Assembly: GCF_047324175.1 (NCBI RefSeq)
Contig: NZ_CP178732.1
Span: 5,084,001 to 5,148,000 of the forward strand
From: Acerihabitans sp015654925
GTDB taxonomy: Bacteria > Pseudomonadota > Gammaproteobacteria > Enterobacterales > Enterobacteriaceae
Reading direction: 5' to 3'
Length of the DNA stretch: 64,000 bases
Both the position numbers and the translations under genes were made by a program. The notes beneath the pieces were generated by a model. It had not been told where the DNA came from, did no database searches, and saw only the letters and a program-made list of their open reading frames with translations. Numbering within the stretch: position 1 is the stretch's first letter; every line of letters begins with the position of its first letter. This document shows, one piece after another, positions 24,580 to 32,204 of this stretch.

Positions 24580-24629
24580 GAAAAAAAAGAAAAAAAAAGC
24601 CCTGCAAAGTCATGGACTCTGCGAGGGCT
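24580..24629 (-). terminator. Leader terminator of the amide operon, probable AmiR target
   Basis: In mRNA sense AGCCCTCGCAGAG pairs with CTTTGCAGGGCT (24629-24617 with 24609-24598; one bulged C and one G-U pair), followed by a T8-C-T9 tract. It lies between the operon promoter and the urtA start, so it would stop transcription before urtA. Just upstream, GGCTATGGCAATAGAGCC (24643-24626) can fold and would use the AGCC of the terminator stem. Its loop can be drawn as ATGGCA, with A1 and G4 as in ANTAR-target hexaloops. This fits attenuation relieved by the AmiR gene at the end of the operon; binding is inferred. Confidence 0.8.
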
Positions 24630-24685
24630 CTATTGCCATAGCCACAAGCCGACAGCGTTGGCGTTCTTGCGGATAAGTTAGGGTT

Positions 24686-24715
24686 ACTATAAAAATTAAA
24701 CCCGCCGAATGTCAA
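24686..24715 (-). promoter_or_regulatory. Sigma70-type promoter of the amide operon
   Basis: TTGACA at 24715-24710 and TATAGT at 24691-24686, 18 bases apart. The -35 is perfect and the -10 matches five of six bases. Transcription would begin near 24679, giving a leader of about 120 bases that contains the terminator hairpin. Confidence 0.7.
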
Positions 24716-25104
24716 TATATGTTGCCAAATAATTCCAAGAAATATTCCTTAGCGTCGCTGCACCAAGATGAAGCAATGAATTGCACAATAATGGCCCAAA
24801 ATAATATGGAATGTTTTGTTAATTAAATGCCCACGCCAGCTGATTAAAAATGGCCATGGCCAACATAAAAAAATTATTCGTAAAAAGTGTTTGTTAACAT
24901 ATCGCACCAAAAGCGTGATACCCAACCGACGAACAAATGGGGTAGCCATCAGATACATTAAAGTTTGGACCCGTCCGTCTTTGTGTTCCCGCCACACCAG
25001 TTCCTTGGTTAAGGCCAGATCTGTACGCAAGTCCGATGGCTACAACTCATTGTAATCCCATCAAGCACCTGCTTTTTAGCGACATATGTTTATAAACAGA
25101 AGGT
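24716..25104. other. AT-rich stretch without a supported gene
   Basis: Lies between the amide-operon promoter and the CpdA-like gene. A 93-codon leftward frame and a 79-codon rightward frame exist, but neither has family character or a good ribosome binding site. The base composition is clearly lower in GC than the operon, suggesting old insertion or decay. Nothing further can be supported. Confidence 0.5.
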
Positions 25105-25842
25105 TTACACATAACAGACGGTTGACCCATAATTGTCGGCAAACGCCAATAGCTTAAATCCCTGCTTGTCCTCGGCACGGATAGTTTTCGTCCCTTTTAA
25201 CCACTGAAAACATGTGGCGGGGCAAACATCAATCAGACATTGGTTTGCCATTTGGCTATAATCCCTGTGGGCATGGCCGCAAATCAGGGCTTTTACCCTG
25301 TCATGGGCATGGCATATCGCCACTATTTCACTGCCATTACGCAGCATGCAATCATCCACCAGCGGTGTACCCACCGGTACCGGATGGTGGTGCATAATTA
25401 ATGCAATATTTTTACCTTTATACTTTATGATTTCCTGCTCAATCCTGTTTTTTTCCTCCGATGTTACCCATCCGCTATCATCCCCGCCTTGGACGGTGTC
25501 CACGGTAATCAATTGCCAGGTGTCAGACGCCAGTTCGATTATAGGACGCACCAGTGTGGAACGAGTGAACACCGTATCCATATGCTGCTTGTTATCATGG
25601 TTACCGTGGATATAAACGATAGGCAAACCTATCCGTTCCAGCTGCTGTAATGCCAGGTAATAAGAAGCCAAGGAACCGTCCTGCGAAATATCTCCGGTCA
25701 CCAATACGGCATCACAACCTAATCCATTATTAAACACTATAAAATCAATCACTCGTTTTAACCCGTCATGGGTAGTATGCCCATGCAATGCCAGATTATG
25801 GCTATCAAATAAATGCAAATCAGTTAGCTGGATAATGCGCAT
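25105..25842 (-). CDS. CpdA-like class III metallophosphoesterase
   Basis: Calcineurin-like phosphoesterase of 245 residues. All metal-binding motifs are present in order: DLHLF (D8, H10), GDIS (VTGDISQDG), GNHDNK, MHHHP, and GHAHRDYS. This pattern and the start MRIIQLTDLHL match CpdA, the 3',5'-cyclic AMP phosphodiesterase. In enterobacteria cpdA normally sits next to parE/yqiA; here it stands alone in a lower-GC stretch with no operon partner. It may therefore be an additional, acquired CpdA-like enzyme with a different phosphodiester substrate. The ATG at 25842 follows GGAGATAA. Function beyond phosphodiesterase is not decided. Confidence 0.82.
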   Translation of the reverse strand: MRIIQLTDLHLFDSHNLALHGHTTHDGLKRVIDFIVFNNGLGCDAVLVTGDISQDGSLASYYLALQQLERIGLPIVYIHGNHDNKQHMDTVFTRSTLVRPIIELASDTWQLITVDTVQGGDDSGWVTSEEKNRIEQEIIKYKGKNIALIMHHHPVPVGTPLVDDCMLRNGSEIVAICHAHDRVKALICGHAHRDYSQMANQCLIDVCPATCFQWLKGTKTIRAEDKQGFKLLAFADNYGSTVCYV

Positions 25843-26223
25843 TATTTATCTCCGGCAAAGTTATCTCCTTCCACAACCCCATACAGTTTATAATCTGAAT
25901 GCATAAAATTCCCTTTTAGAGTCAGAATGTATTTACATCTGGACATGGCGCCAACAATTAACTCCCAGCACATTTCTTGCTGATCCATTATTGCGTGACT
26001 CGGCCGGAGGTTATACATAGTATATGTTATTACATTAATGGCGTTTACTTTCTATTGATATCGCGTGTTCACAGGGCAAAACGCGGCGCGAACCGCAACC
26101 GCACCTTTTGTCCGCCCCGCCAGCCGGCCGATCCCCTTGACTCGCGCCGCCATATAAACCTATTTTATAATCGATGGCTTGATACTTCGTTTAGTTTCAT
26201 CGATAACACAAAGGAAAAACAAC
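25843..26223. other. Intergenic region between divergent CpdA-like gene and panE-like gene
   Basis: About 380 bases, AT-rich in the left half. It must hold both promoters. I see no strong operator palindrome and no small gene with a ribosome binding site. Confidence 0.5.
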
Positions 26224-27141
26224 ATGCGTATCTTAGTCGTTGGCGCAGGCGCCACCGGGGGATATTTTGGCGGCAAGCTGGCCCTGGCCGGCCGTGACGT
26301 CACCTTTTTAGTGCGCGGCAAGCGCGCCGAGGTTTTACGCCGGGAAGGCATGCACCTGATTACTCCCGACGGTGATTTTACCCTGGCGCCGCAGCTGACG
26401 CAGGCCGACGAGATCACCGGGCCCTATGACGTGATTATTCTCACGGTTAAAGCCTTTGGCCTGGAGTCGGCGCTGCAGGATATTACCCCCGCCGTCGGCA
26501 AAGACACCGTAATTATGCCGATACTCAACGGCATGAAGCACCTGGAGGTGCTTACCGCCCGTTTCGGCAAGCAGGCGATAATAGGCGGCCTGTGCAAAAT
26601 CGCCGCCACCCTGGACGAACAGGGACGCATCGTGCAAATGAGCGCCTTGCACCAGTTCGCCTATGGGGAACTGGACGGTTCAGTCTCACAACGTATTCAG
26701 GCGCTCGATCGTCTGTTTAGCGGCGCGGGCTTCGACGCCAGGCTATCCACATCGATTATCAACGATATGTGGGAAAAATGGCTGTTGCTGGCAAGCCTGG
26801 GCGCCATAACCTGCCTGATGCGCGGCAACATCGGCCAGGTCGCGTCGGCGCCCGGCGGCGATCGGTTCGCCCGCGGAGTGATCGGTGAAATCCTGGCGAC
26901 GATCGTTTCCGCGGGTTATATCCGCAACGAGCAATATATCGCCGATACCACCGCCTTGCTGACCACCAAAGATTCGTCGCAGACCTCCTCCATGTATCGG
27001 GATTTGATGCAGGGCTATCAGGTGGAGGCCGAGCAGGTGCTGGGAGATTTGGTGGCGATCGGCCAGCGGGCCGGCCTGGATATTCCATTGCTGGGCGCGG
27101 CCTATACCAACCTGGCGGTTTATCAGGGCAACCGCGGCTAA
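26224..27141 (+). CDS. 2-dehydropantoate 2-reductase family protein (PanE/ApbA)
   Basis: Ketopantoate reductase family, 305 residues. The NADP-binding Rossmann motif is GAGATGGYFGGKLALAGRDV at the N terminus, followed by LVRGKRAEVLRREG, the central NGMKHLEVL and the C-terminal SSMYRDLMQGYQVEAEQVLGDLV with the expected substrate-binding Ser/Glu region. It reduces 2-dehydropantoate to pantoate in pantothenate synthesis; many genomes carry extra paralogues of unknown substrate. ATG at 26224 has AAAGGAAA upstream; an earlier in-frame ATG adds an unrelated stretch. It is a single-gene unit ended by a strong hairpin, so context does not show whether it is the housekeeping PanE. Confidence 0.85.
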   Translation: MRILVVGAGATGGYFGGKLALAGRDVTFLVRGKRAEVLRREGMHLITPDGDFTLAPQLTQADEITGPYDVIILTVKAFGLESALQDITPAVGKDTVIMPILNGMKHLEVLTARFGKQAIIGGLCKIAATLDEQGRIVQMSALHQFAYGELDGSVSQRIQALDRLFSGAGFDARLSTSIINDMWEKWLLLASLGAITCLMRGNIGQVASAPGGDRFARGVIGEILATIVSAGYIRNEQYIADTTALLTTKDSSQTSSMYRDLMQGYQVEAEQVLGDLVAIGQRAGLDIPLLGAAYTNLAVYQGNRG

Positions 27142-27167
27142 ACCCTGCATTCGCCATGGATGCACCG

Positions 27168-27199
27168 ATGAACGGCAGGCCTGATGGCCTGCCGTTCAT
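27168..27199. terminator. Hairpin downstream of the PanE-like gene
   Basis: A 14-base-pair perfect stem (ATGAACGGCAGGCC and complement) with the loop TGAT. No clear T run follows, but the stem is strong and lies 27 bases after the stop. Confidence 0.65.
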
Positions 27200-27345
27200 G
27201 TTCCTGAGCCGATGGCCGGACCCACGCCGGCGGCGCTGCCGTCAACGATTCTCCCTGATGCGAAATATTTTTTGCAAATATATCGAATAAACCGATCCGG
27301 TTATGTGTTTACCCCGTATCACAACCATGAATACAGGGTACGACC

Positions 27346-27915
27346 ATGCCAGCCAATGCGTTAACTTCAGAACACCCTTTACCCCGGCGCTATGACAAAC
27401 TGACCATACTGTTGCATTGGGCGACGGCGCTGATTGTCATTTTTCTGTTTGCCAGTTCCCAAATATGGGAGCAGCTCGAACGGGGAACGCCCCTGCGCAA
27501 GGGCTTACAGTCATTACATATCTCTTTTGGCATTACCCTGGCGGCCATTATTATCATTCGTCTTATCTGGCGCGCGACCTCCGGGCGCAAATTGCCCCCA
27601 GCCGACGCGTCAACCTTTATGCATATTATCGCCAAGCTCGCTCATTGGGCCTTATATCTGCTGCTGATCATGCAGGTCACGCTTGGATTTCTGTTTCGCT
27701 GGGCGCAGGGCGAACCCTTTATGTTTTTCGGCCTATTCCCCGTGCCGGATATTTTCAGCGTCGATCCGCTGCTGCGCCGCACCTTCGGCATGCTGCATTT
27801 TTACACCGCCTGGACCATTATCATCCTGGCCGGCCTGCATGCCTGCGCCGCGCTGTTTCATCACTATATATTGCGTGACGATACCCTCAAACGCATGATG
27901 CCGCCGACCCGATAA
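27346..27915 (+). CDS. Cytochrome b561 family protein
   Basis: Four-helix, di-heme b-type cytochrome of 189 residues in the inner membrane. Candidate heme histidines are H24 (ILLHWATA), H58 (SLHISFG), H100 (KLAHWALY), H151 and H165 (LHACAALF). The start RYDKLTILLHWATALIVIFLF is typical of the prokaryotic b561 family. It passes electrons between quinone and an acceptor, sometimes to superoxide. It is followed after 34 bases by the TPR protein and then by an ECF sigma/anti-sigma pair. b561 genes are frequent targets of ECF factors that answer oxidative or singlet-oxygen stress, so these four genes may be one regulon. Confidence 0.9.
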   Translation: MPANALTSEHPLPRRYDKLTILLHWATALIVIFLFASSQIWEQLERGTPLRKGLQSLHISFGITLAAIIIIRLIWRATSGRKLPPADASTFMHIIAKLAHWALYLLLIMQVTLGFLFRWAQGEPFMFFGLFPVPDIFSVDPLLRRTFGMLHFYTAWTIIILAGLHACAALFHHYILRDDTLKRMMPPTR

Positions 27916-27949
27916 GATCCTCTTACCTGCAACCACCGGAGTGAATGCC

Positions 27950-28495
27950 ATGTTCAATTATGATGCTGCCGCAGTGTTAAAAAAACGCGCGCTGTTACTG
28001 CTGGGAGGTTCCCTGATGCTGTTATCGGGGGTAACCCATGCCATGGGAGATGATTCGTCCACCACCCCGACCTGTCCCAAAGGGCAGATTTACGATTCCC
28101 GCACCAAAAGCTGCATGGTGGATAAAGGCAGTATGATCTCCGACGGCGATCGCACCCGCTATGCCTATTCCCTGGCCAAAGCCGGGCGTTATGACGAAGC
28201 GCTGGACATGTTGAATACCCTTAAGCAACCCGATACCGCCCAGGCGTGGAACTATCGCGGTTACGCCACCCGTAAGCTGGGACGCACCGACGAAGGCATC
28301 GGTTATTATCAGAAATCCATCGCCCTCGATCCGAAGTATGCCCAAGTCCGGGAGTATTTGGGCGAAGCCTGGATGATCAAAGGGCGGCCCGATCTGGCCA
28401 AAGCCCAGCTCGCCACGATAAAAACCCTGTGCGGCACCGGGTGTGAAGAATATCGCGATCTTGCCAACGCTATCGCCGGACATCCGGAATCCTGA
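27950..28495 (+). CDS. Secreted TPR-repeat protein
   Basis: Protein of 181 residues with a hydrophobic N-terminal segment (ALLLLGGSLMLLSGVTHA), read as a signal peptide ending near THA-MGD. A short cysteine pair follows (CPKGQIYDSRTKSCMVDKG), then at least two TPR units: YAYSLAKAGRYDEALDMLNTL and AWNYRGYATRKLGRTDEGIGYYQKSIALDPKY. A second cysteine pair lies at CGTGCEEY. ATG at 27950 is chosen over GTG at 27941 because GGAG lies eight bases before it. Probably periplasmic and involved in protein contacts; a known family member in Proteobacteria next to ECF sigma genes, function not established. Confidence 0.75.
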   Translation: MFNYDAAAVLKKRALLLLGGSLMLLSGVTHAMGDDSSTTPTCPKGQIYDSRTKSCMVDKGSMISDGDRTRYAYSLAKAGRYDEALDMLNTLKQPDTAQAWNYRGYATRKLGRTDEGIGYYQKSIALDPKYAQVREYLGEAWMIKGRPDLAKAQLATIKTLCGTGCEEYRDLANAIAGHPES

Positions 28496-28699
28496 AGCAC
28501 CGCGGCGAATGTGCGGGTAGGGACAGCTTAATATGCGGCGTCTGGCGATCAATGTCGCTTTACTAGCAGTGTTTATCAAGAAAGAGGTATTGTTAGCGTC
28601 TGGCAAAGTAGTGAATCAGGGTGGGAGACCGCGATCATCGAAACACAGGATATCCGGAATGAACTGGGGGGCTATCTGGCCCGCCTCTGGCGATACGGC

Positions 28700-29158
28700 A
28701 TGGTATTGTCCCGTAAACCCGACGTTGCCGATGATTTGGTACAGGCCACCTGCGTGCGGGCGCTGGAGCGCGCCGGGCAGTTTGCCGCGGGTACCACCCT
28801 GGATCGCTGGCTGTTTACTATTTTGCACTCGATCTGGGTTAACGAAGTCCGCTCCAGGATGATTCGCCAGGGCCAGGGTTTTGTCGCCATCGACGATGTC
28901 ATGCCGGAAATCGATAGCGACGCGGCTGACGCTATTTGGGCCAATCAAATTATAGGGCGGGTCAACCGGCTGCCGGAAGCGCAGCGTAACGCGGTTTTCC
29001 TGGTTTATGTGGAAGGATTTACCTATCAGGAGGCGGCGCAGACGTTATCCGTACCGATTGGCACCATCATGAGCCGGTTGGCCACCGCCAGGCAAACGCT
29101 GGCGAAAGATACCGCCATTTCGTCAGCCCGGCCCCTGCGGGAGGGGGATAATTTATGA
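28700..29158 (+). CDS. ECF-type RNA polymerase sigma factor, start uncertain
   Basis: Sigma-70 region 2 (DVADDLVQATCVRALERAGQF and LDRWLFTILHSIWVNEVRSR) and region 4 (LPEAQRNAVFLVYVEGFTYQEAAQTLSVPIGTIMSRL) are clear. The first ATG in frame, 28700, would remove the first helix of region 2. The same frame remains open back to 28532 and encodes family-like residues just upstream (IRNELGGYLARLWRYG), but without an ATG, GTG or TTG. A GGGAG site at 28623-28627 precedes two ATC codons at 28634 and 28637, so a rare start or a lost ATG is possible. The stop overlaps the anti-sigma ATG (ATGA). Confidence 0.8.
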   Translation: MVLSRKPDVADDLVQATCVRALERAGQFAAGTTLDRWLFTILHSIWVNEVRSRMIRQGQGFVAIDDVMPEIDSDAADAIWANQIIGRVNRLPEAQRNAVFLVYVEGFTYQEAAQTLSVPIGTIMSRLATARQTLAKDTAISSARPLREGDNL

Positions 29159-29952
29159 CGCAGCAACGCCTGACCCCACCTCTCTCCGATGAAATATTGG
29201 TGGCTTATCTGGATAATGAACTGAGCGGCGAACAGCGCGGCCAGGTGGAGCAACTGCTTAGCGATGATCCGGACCTGGCCGGACGGTTGGCCCATTTGGA
29301 TCGCGCCAGCCTGCCGTTTGGCGCAGCCTTTGCCGGCATGCTGGCGCAGGCGCCGGTGGCGCGGTTACAGCAGCGGCTGGATAACCTGGCCGCCGCCGCG
29401 CCGGTCCACTCCGCCCCGGAGCGCGGCGTCAGCCGGCGCAATCTTATCGCGGCGGCGATAGCCTGCCTGGCGGTGGGCGCCGTCGGCGGACGGCTGTCCC
29501 TTGGCCTGCCCGGACGCGAGGCGTCTGAGGGCAACTGGCGCGACCTGGTGGCGCAGTATATGTCGCTCTATACCGGGGAAACCTTTGCCGATATGCCCGA
29601 CGCGCCGGAATGGCAGCAGCGGCAACTGCAAAATATCGGCGCCAGGCTGGGGCTGGAACTCAATCGCCGGCGGGTCAATCTGCCGGGCGCCGAACTGAAA
29701 TACGCCCGGTTATTGAGTTACGATCGGCAGCCGATAGCCCAGATTGCCTACCTGGACGCCCAGGGGCGCCCGCTGGCGTTCTGCATCACCCAATCCCATA
29801 ACGGCGGCAGCGAGGCGCCGGGGGCGCAAACCGAAGTGCGCCGCGGCATGAACGTCGTGTATTGGTCGGCGCACGGCCATGATTTTATGCTGATTGGCCA
29901 CGGCGCCAGGCAGGAGATGCTGGCGCTGGCACAGCCGCTGATGGCGGTGTAA
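29155..29952 (+). CDS. Membrane anti-sigma factor
   Basis: Protein of 265 residues that overlaps the sigma gene by four bases, hence translationally coupled. The N-terminal part (DEILVAYLDNELSGEQRGQVEQLLSDDPDLAGRLAHLD, about residues 12-49) is the sigma-binding domain typical of anti-sigma factors, but lacks the HxxxCxxC zinc motif. One membrane helix spans about 97-118 (LIAAAIACLAVGAVGG). The outer part (about 125-265) would sense the signal in the periplasm; it has no domain I can name. In such pairs the membrane protein holds the sigma factor until stress releases it. Confidence 0.85.
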   Translation: MTQQRLTPPLSDEILVAYLDNELSGEQRGQVEQLLSDDPDLAGRLAHLDRASLPFGAAFAGMLAQAPVARLQQRLDNLAAAAPVHSAPERGVSRRNLIAAAIACLAVGAVGGRLSLGLPGREASEGNWRDLVAQYMSLYTGETFADMPDAPEWQQRQLQNIGARLGLELNRRRVNLPGAELKYARLLSYDRQPIAQIAYLDAQGRPLAFCITQSHNGGSEAPGAQTEVRRGMNVVYWSAHGHDFMLIGHGARQEMLALAQPLMAV

Positions 29953-29993
29953 TTGCGCGATGTCGCCGCGTCGGCGCAGACGGCGACCGGGTA

Positions 29994-30665
29994 TCAGGCC
30001 TCGGCGACGGCGGTCAGCCGGTGGTCGGCCCCGATACGCAACAATTGCGGCCATACCGCCATCAGGGTGGACACAATCGAGTCCAAATCCTCATGGGTCG
30101 CGCCGTCACGGGCCTGAACCGACATCCCTTGCAGGGTGCAGGCCAGATATTTCGCCAGCACCGCGGTATTGGTTTGCGCCGGCAGTTCGCCGTTGGCCTG
30201 CCGGGCCGACAAAAATTCGCGCAGCGTATTTTCCTGTAAATGATGGCGGGTGCGCAGGAGCTGCGCCACATCCTCGGAAGAAGCGGACAGAGCCGCTGAG
30301 GTGCAGATAATAAAACAGCCCGACGGCAGGGTTTTATCGGTAAACATGACCGCCGCCGCGCGTAAAAAGCTTTCAATCGCTTCGCTTACGGTGCTGCCGG
30401 GACGGGTGAGCAGCGCTTTGCCCTTTTCGGCGAATTTGGTGACGTAGCGTTCGACCGCCGCGCGGAACAAGCCTTCTTTATTACCGAACTCGGCGTAAAG
30501 CGTCGGCGCCTTGGCGCCGGTGGCATCCACCAGGTCGGCCATCGAGGTGGCTTCATAGCCATGACGCCAAAACATTTCCAGCGCTTTGTCCAAAGCGATG
30601 TCGCGGTCAAACTGCTTGGGACGCCCACGGCCTTTCTTCAGACATGCGTTTTGTTCAATGTTCAT
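29994..30665 (-). CDS. TetR/AcrR-family transcriptional regulator
   Basis: TetR-type repressor of 223 residues. The helix-turn-helix is in the first third: RDIALDKALEMFWRHGYEATSMADLVDATGAKAPTLYAEFGNKEGLFRAAVERY. The C-terminal ligand domain contains the segment SGCFIICTSAALSASSEDVAQLL, seen in many AcrR-type regulators of redox or efflux genes. A palindrome upstream may be its own operator. Neighbouring genes do not reveal a target: the anti-sigma gene is convergent and the region in front of it is empty for about 800 bases. Confidence 0.88.
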   Translation of the reverse strand: MNIEQNACLKKGRGRPKQFDRDIALDKALEMFWRHGYEATSMADLVDATGAKAPTLYAEFGNKEGLFRAAVERYVTKFAEKGKALLTRPGSTVSEAIESFLRAAAVMFTDKTLPSGCFIICTSAALSASSEDVAQLLRTRHHLQENTLREFLSARQANGELPAQTNTAVLAKYLACTLQGMSVQARDGATHEDLDSIVSTLMAVWPQLLRIGADHRLTAVAEA

Positions 30666-30684
30666 GACATCCTCTCTGACCTCT

Positions 30685-30697
30685 AATCACGGTGATT
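30685..30697. promoter_or_regulatory. Candidate TetR operator
   Basis: Palindrome AATCAC-G-GTGATT, 20 bases upstream of the TetR-type start. The size and position fit autoregulation; no experimental basis. Confidence 0.4.
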
Positions 30698-31519
30698 GAA
30701 TATAATTAACGGCTATTATAAAAAATCCCGCCCCTACTGTCGAGGGGGGGTTTGATTATTTATCGCCCATATCACGCCAGGTGCATGACCCCATGCCGGC
30801 AAATCGATTTTCCTGTTGCCTGATGATTTAAACGCCGGATGGTAGGTTCCATTCAGGAAAATATTAAGCCGCGAATCGACTTCATCATGAACCTGGAAAA
30901 ACTTGCCGTCATATCATTATTTGCATACAGCCGGATTTTGTCCGCAGCGAAGATCTGCGGATCTTGGTATAACCAGCGTCCCGCCGGGTTAAAACATAGT
31001 GATAGCGCCATGCCTGCGCCCCCAAACTTGCCTACAGCACAACAGCCGCAAAATGTTAACCCGCGCCTTACGCCCAGCAATCCTGGTTGCCGACGTATGT
31101 GGGACAGCGAGCGCAACCATCGGTTCAGGGAGGACACGCGTCGCTCTACTAAAAATGGACAACAAGGTAGAACACCGTAAAAAAAATAGCGGTTCATAAT
31201 TCCCCCGATTTCCCATCTTGGCGACTATTAAATCTTATACAATAGAATTACCTGTACTTTATTACATGGTATTAAATCCGGAAATTAATATTTTAATTCA
31301 AAATAACTAGTATCATTAAGTTTTAAAAACCAGTTTATTTATTTTTATAAAGTTCATTTTTTTTGAGAATTTCATCGCAAAAAAGTTGTTATCCCCGTTA
31401 TTTGCAATACTTGGTTTAACTTTCGTTCTAATACCTGCGTTAGAATACGCCGGGTTGATACAAGCATTTTGCTTTATAGGCCATTAATTCTATATGTATA
31501 ATAATGAAGGATGGGAAAA
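30698..31519. other. About 820 bases without a supported gene
   Basis: Contains several overlapping open frames of 60-115 codons on both strands around 30839-31216, none with family character or a convincing ribosome binding site. The right part (31200-31500) is strongly AT-rich and carries the promoter of the Ail/OmpX-type gene. The 30990-31190 segment has coding-like composition and may be the remnant of a lost gene. Confidence 0.5.
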
Positions 31520-32098
31520 ATGAGAAAGTTATTATTATCGCTGGTAGCCTGCGCTACCCTGGGAATGAGTCTGAATGCGTCTGCCAGCGATCATACCGTT
31601 ACGCTGGGCTATGCGCAAAGCAAGGCTGACGACGTATGGTTAAAGGGGATCAACGCCAAATACCGCTACGAGTGGGACAGTCCGGTGAGTTTTATCACGT
31701 CGATAACCTATATGGGAAAAAACATTGATGGCAGAATAAATTATCCGGGCGGCAATCGTCCATACGAAAAATGGCATAATCGAGACCGAAACTTTTCGCT
31801 ATCCGCTGGCCCCGCCTATCGCTTTAACGATTTTTTAAGCCTCTATGGGCTGGCGGGCATAAACGTCAATAAATTTAGAGGCAACTCTACGACATATCCT
31901 TTTTCTGGGGATAGAAAACAAAAACACCAGCGCGATTTAAGCAGTAACACACCGATGTACGGTGCCGGCATCCAGATCAACCCGATTAACAGCGTTACCA
32001 TTGATTTTGGTTATGAAGGATCGACCCTCAAATTCGGTGACAACCACAAGCGCACGCCCATTAACGGCTTCAACGCCGGCGTCGGTTACCGCTTCTAA
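31520..32098 (+). CDS. Ail/OmpX-family outer membrane protein
   Basis: Eight-stranded beta-barrel porin-like protein of 192 residues. The signal peptide MRKLLLSLVACATLGMSLNASA ends with ASA-SDH. The mature protein starts HTVTLGYAQSK and ends with FNAGVGYRF, the terminal aromatic required for barrel assembly; SAGPAYRFNDFLSLYGLAGI and INSVTIDFGYEGS are Ail/Lom/OmpX strands. ATG at 31520 has AAGGA eight bases before; ATG at 31511 is less well placed. Members act in adhesion, complement resistance or envelope stress. The AT-rich leader is long for a single gene, and the gene's GC content is lower than its neighbours. Confidence 0.88.
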   Translation: MRKLLLSLVACATLGMSLNASASDHTVTLGYAQSKADDVWLKGINAKYRYEWDSPVSFITSITYMGKNIDGRINYPGGNRPYEKWHNRDRNFSLSAGPAYRFNDFLSLYGLAGINVNKFRGNSTTYPFSGDRKQKHQRDLSSNTPMYGAGIQINPINSVTIDFGYEGSTLKFGDNHKRTPINGFNAGVGYRF

Positions 32099-32109
32099 CC
32101 TGTATGACG

Positions 32110-32136
32110 GGCGCCAGCAGCGGTTCTGCTGGCGCC
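32110..32136. terminator. Bidirectional hairpin between the OmpX-type gene and gntU
   Basis: Perfect 11-base-pair stem (GGCGCCAGCAG with CTGCTGGCGCC) and loop CGGTT, twelve bases after the stop of the barrel protein and before the convergent gntU end. Confidence 0.65.
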
Positions 32137-32204
32137 TCAAATCGCTTGTGGATTGAACACCGCCCCGATAGTCCATCGACCGCATCCCATCGCGACAGTG
32201 ATCT

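Noticed and set aside
24749..25030. 93-codon minus-strand frame and overlapping 79-codon plus-strand frame
   Set aside because: No ribosome binding site, no recognisable domain, low-complexity hydrophobic stretch from AT-rich DNA.
30839..31216. Several overlapping frames of 66-114 codons on both strands
   Set aside because: None shows a family pattern or a good start; treated as non-coding or remnant sequence.
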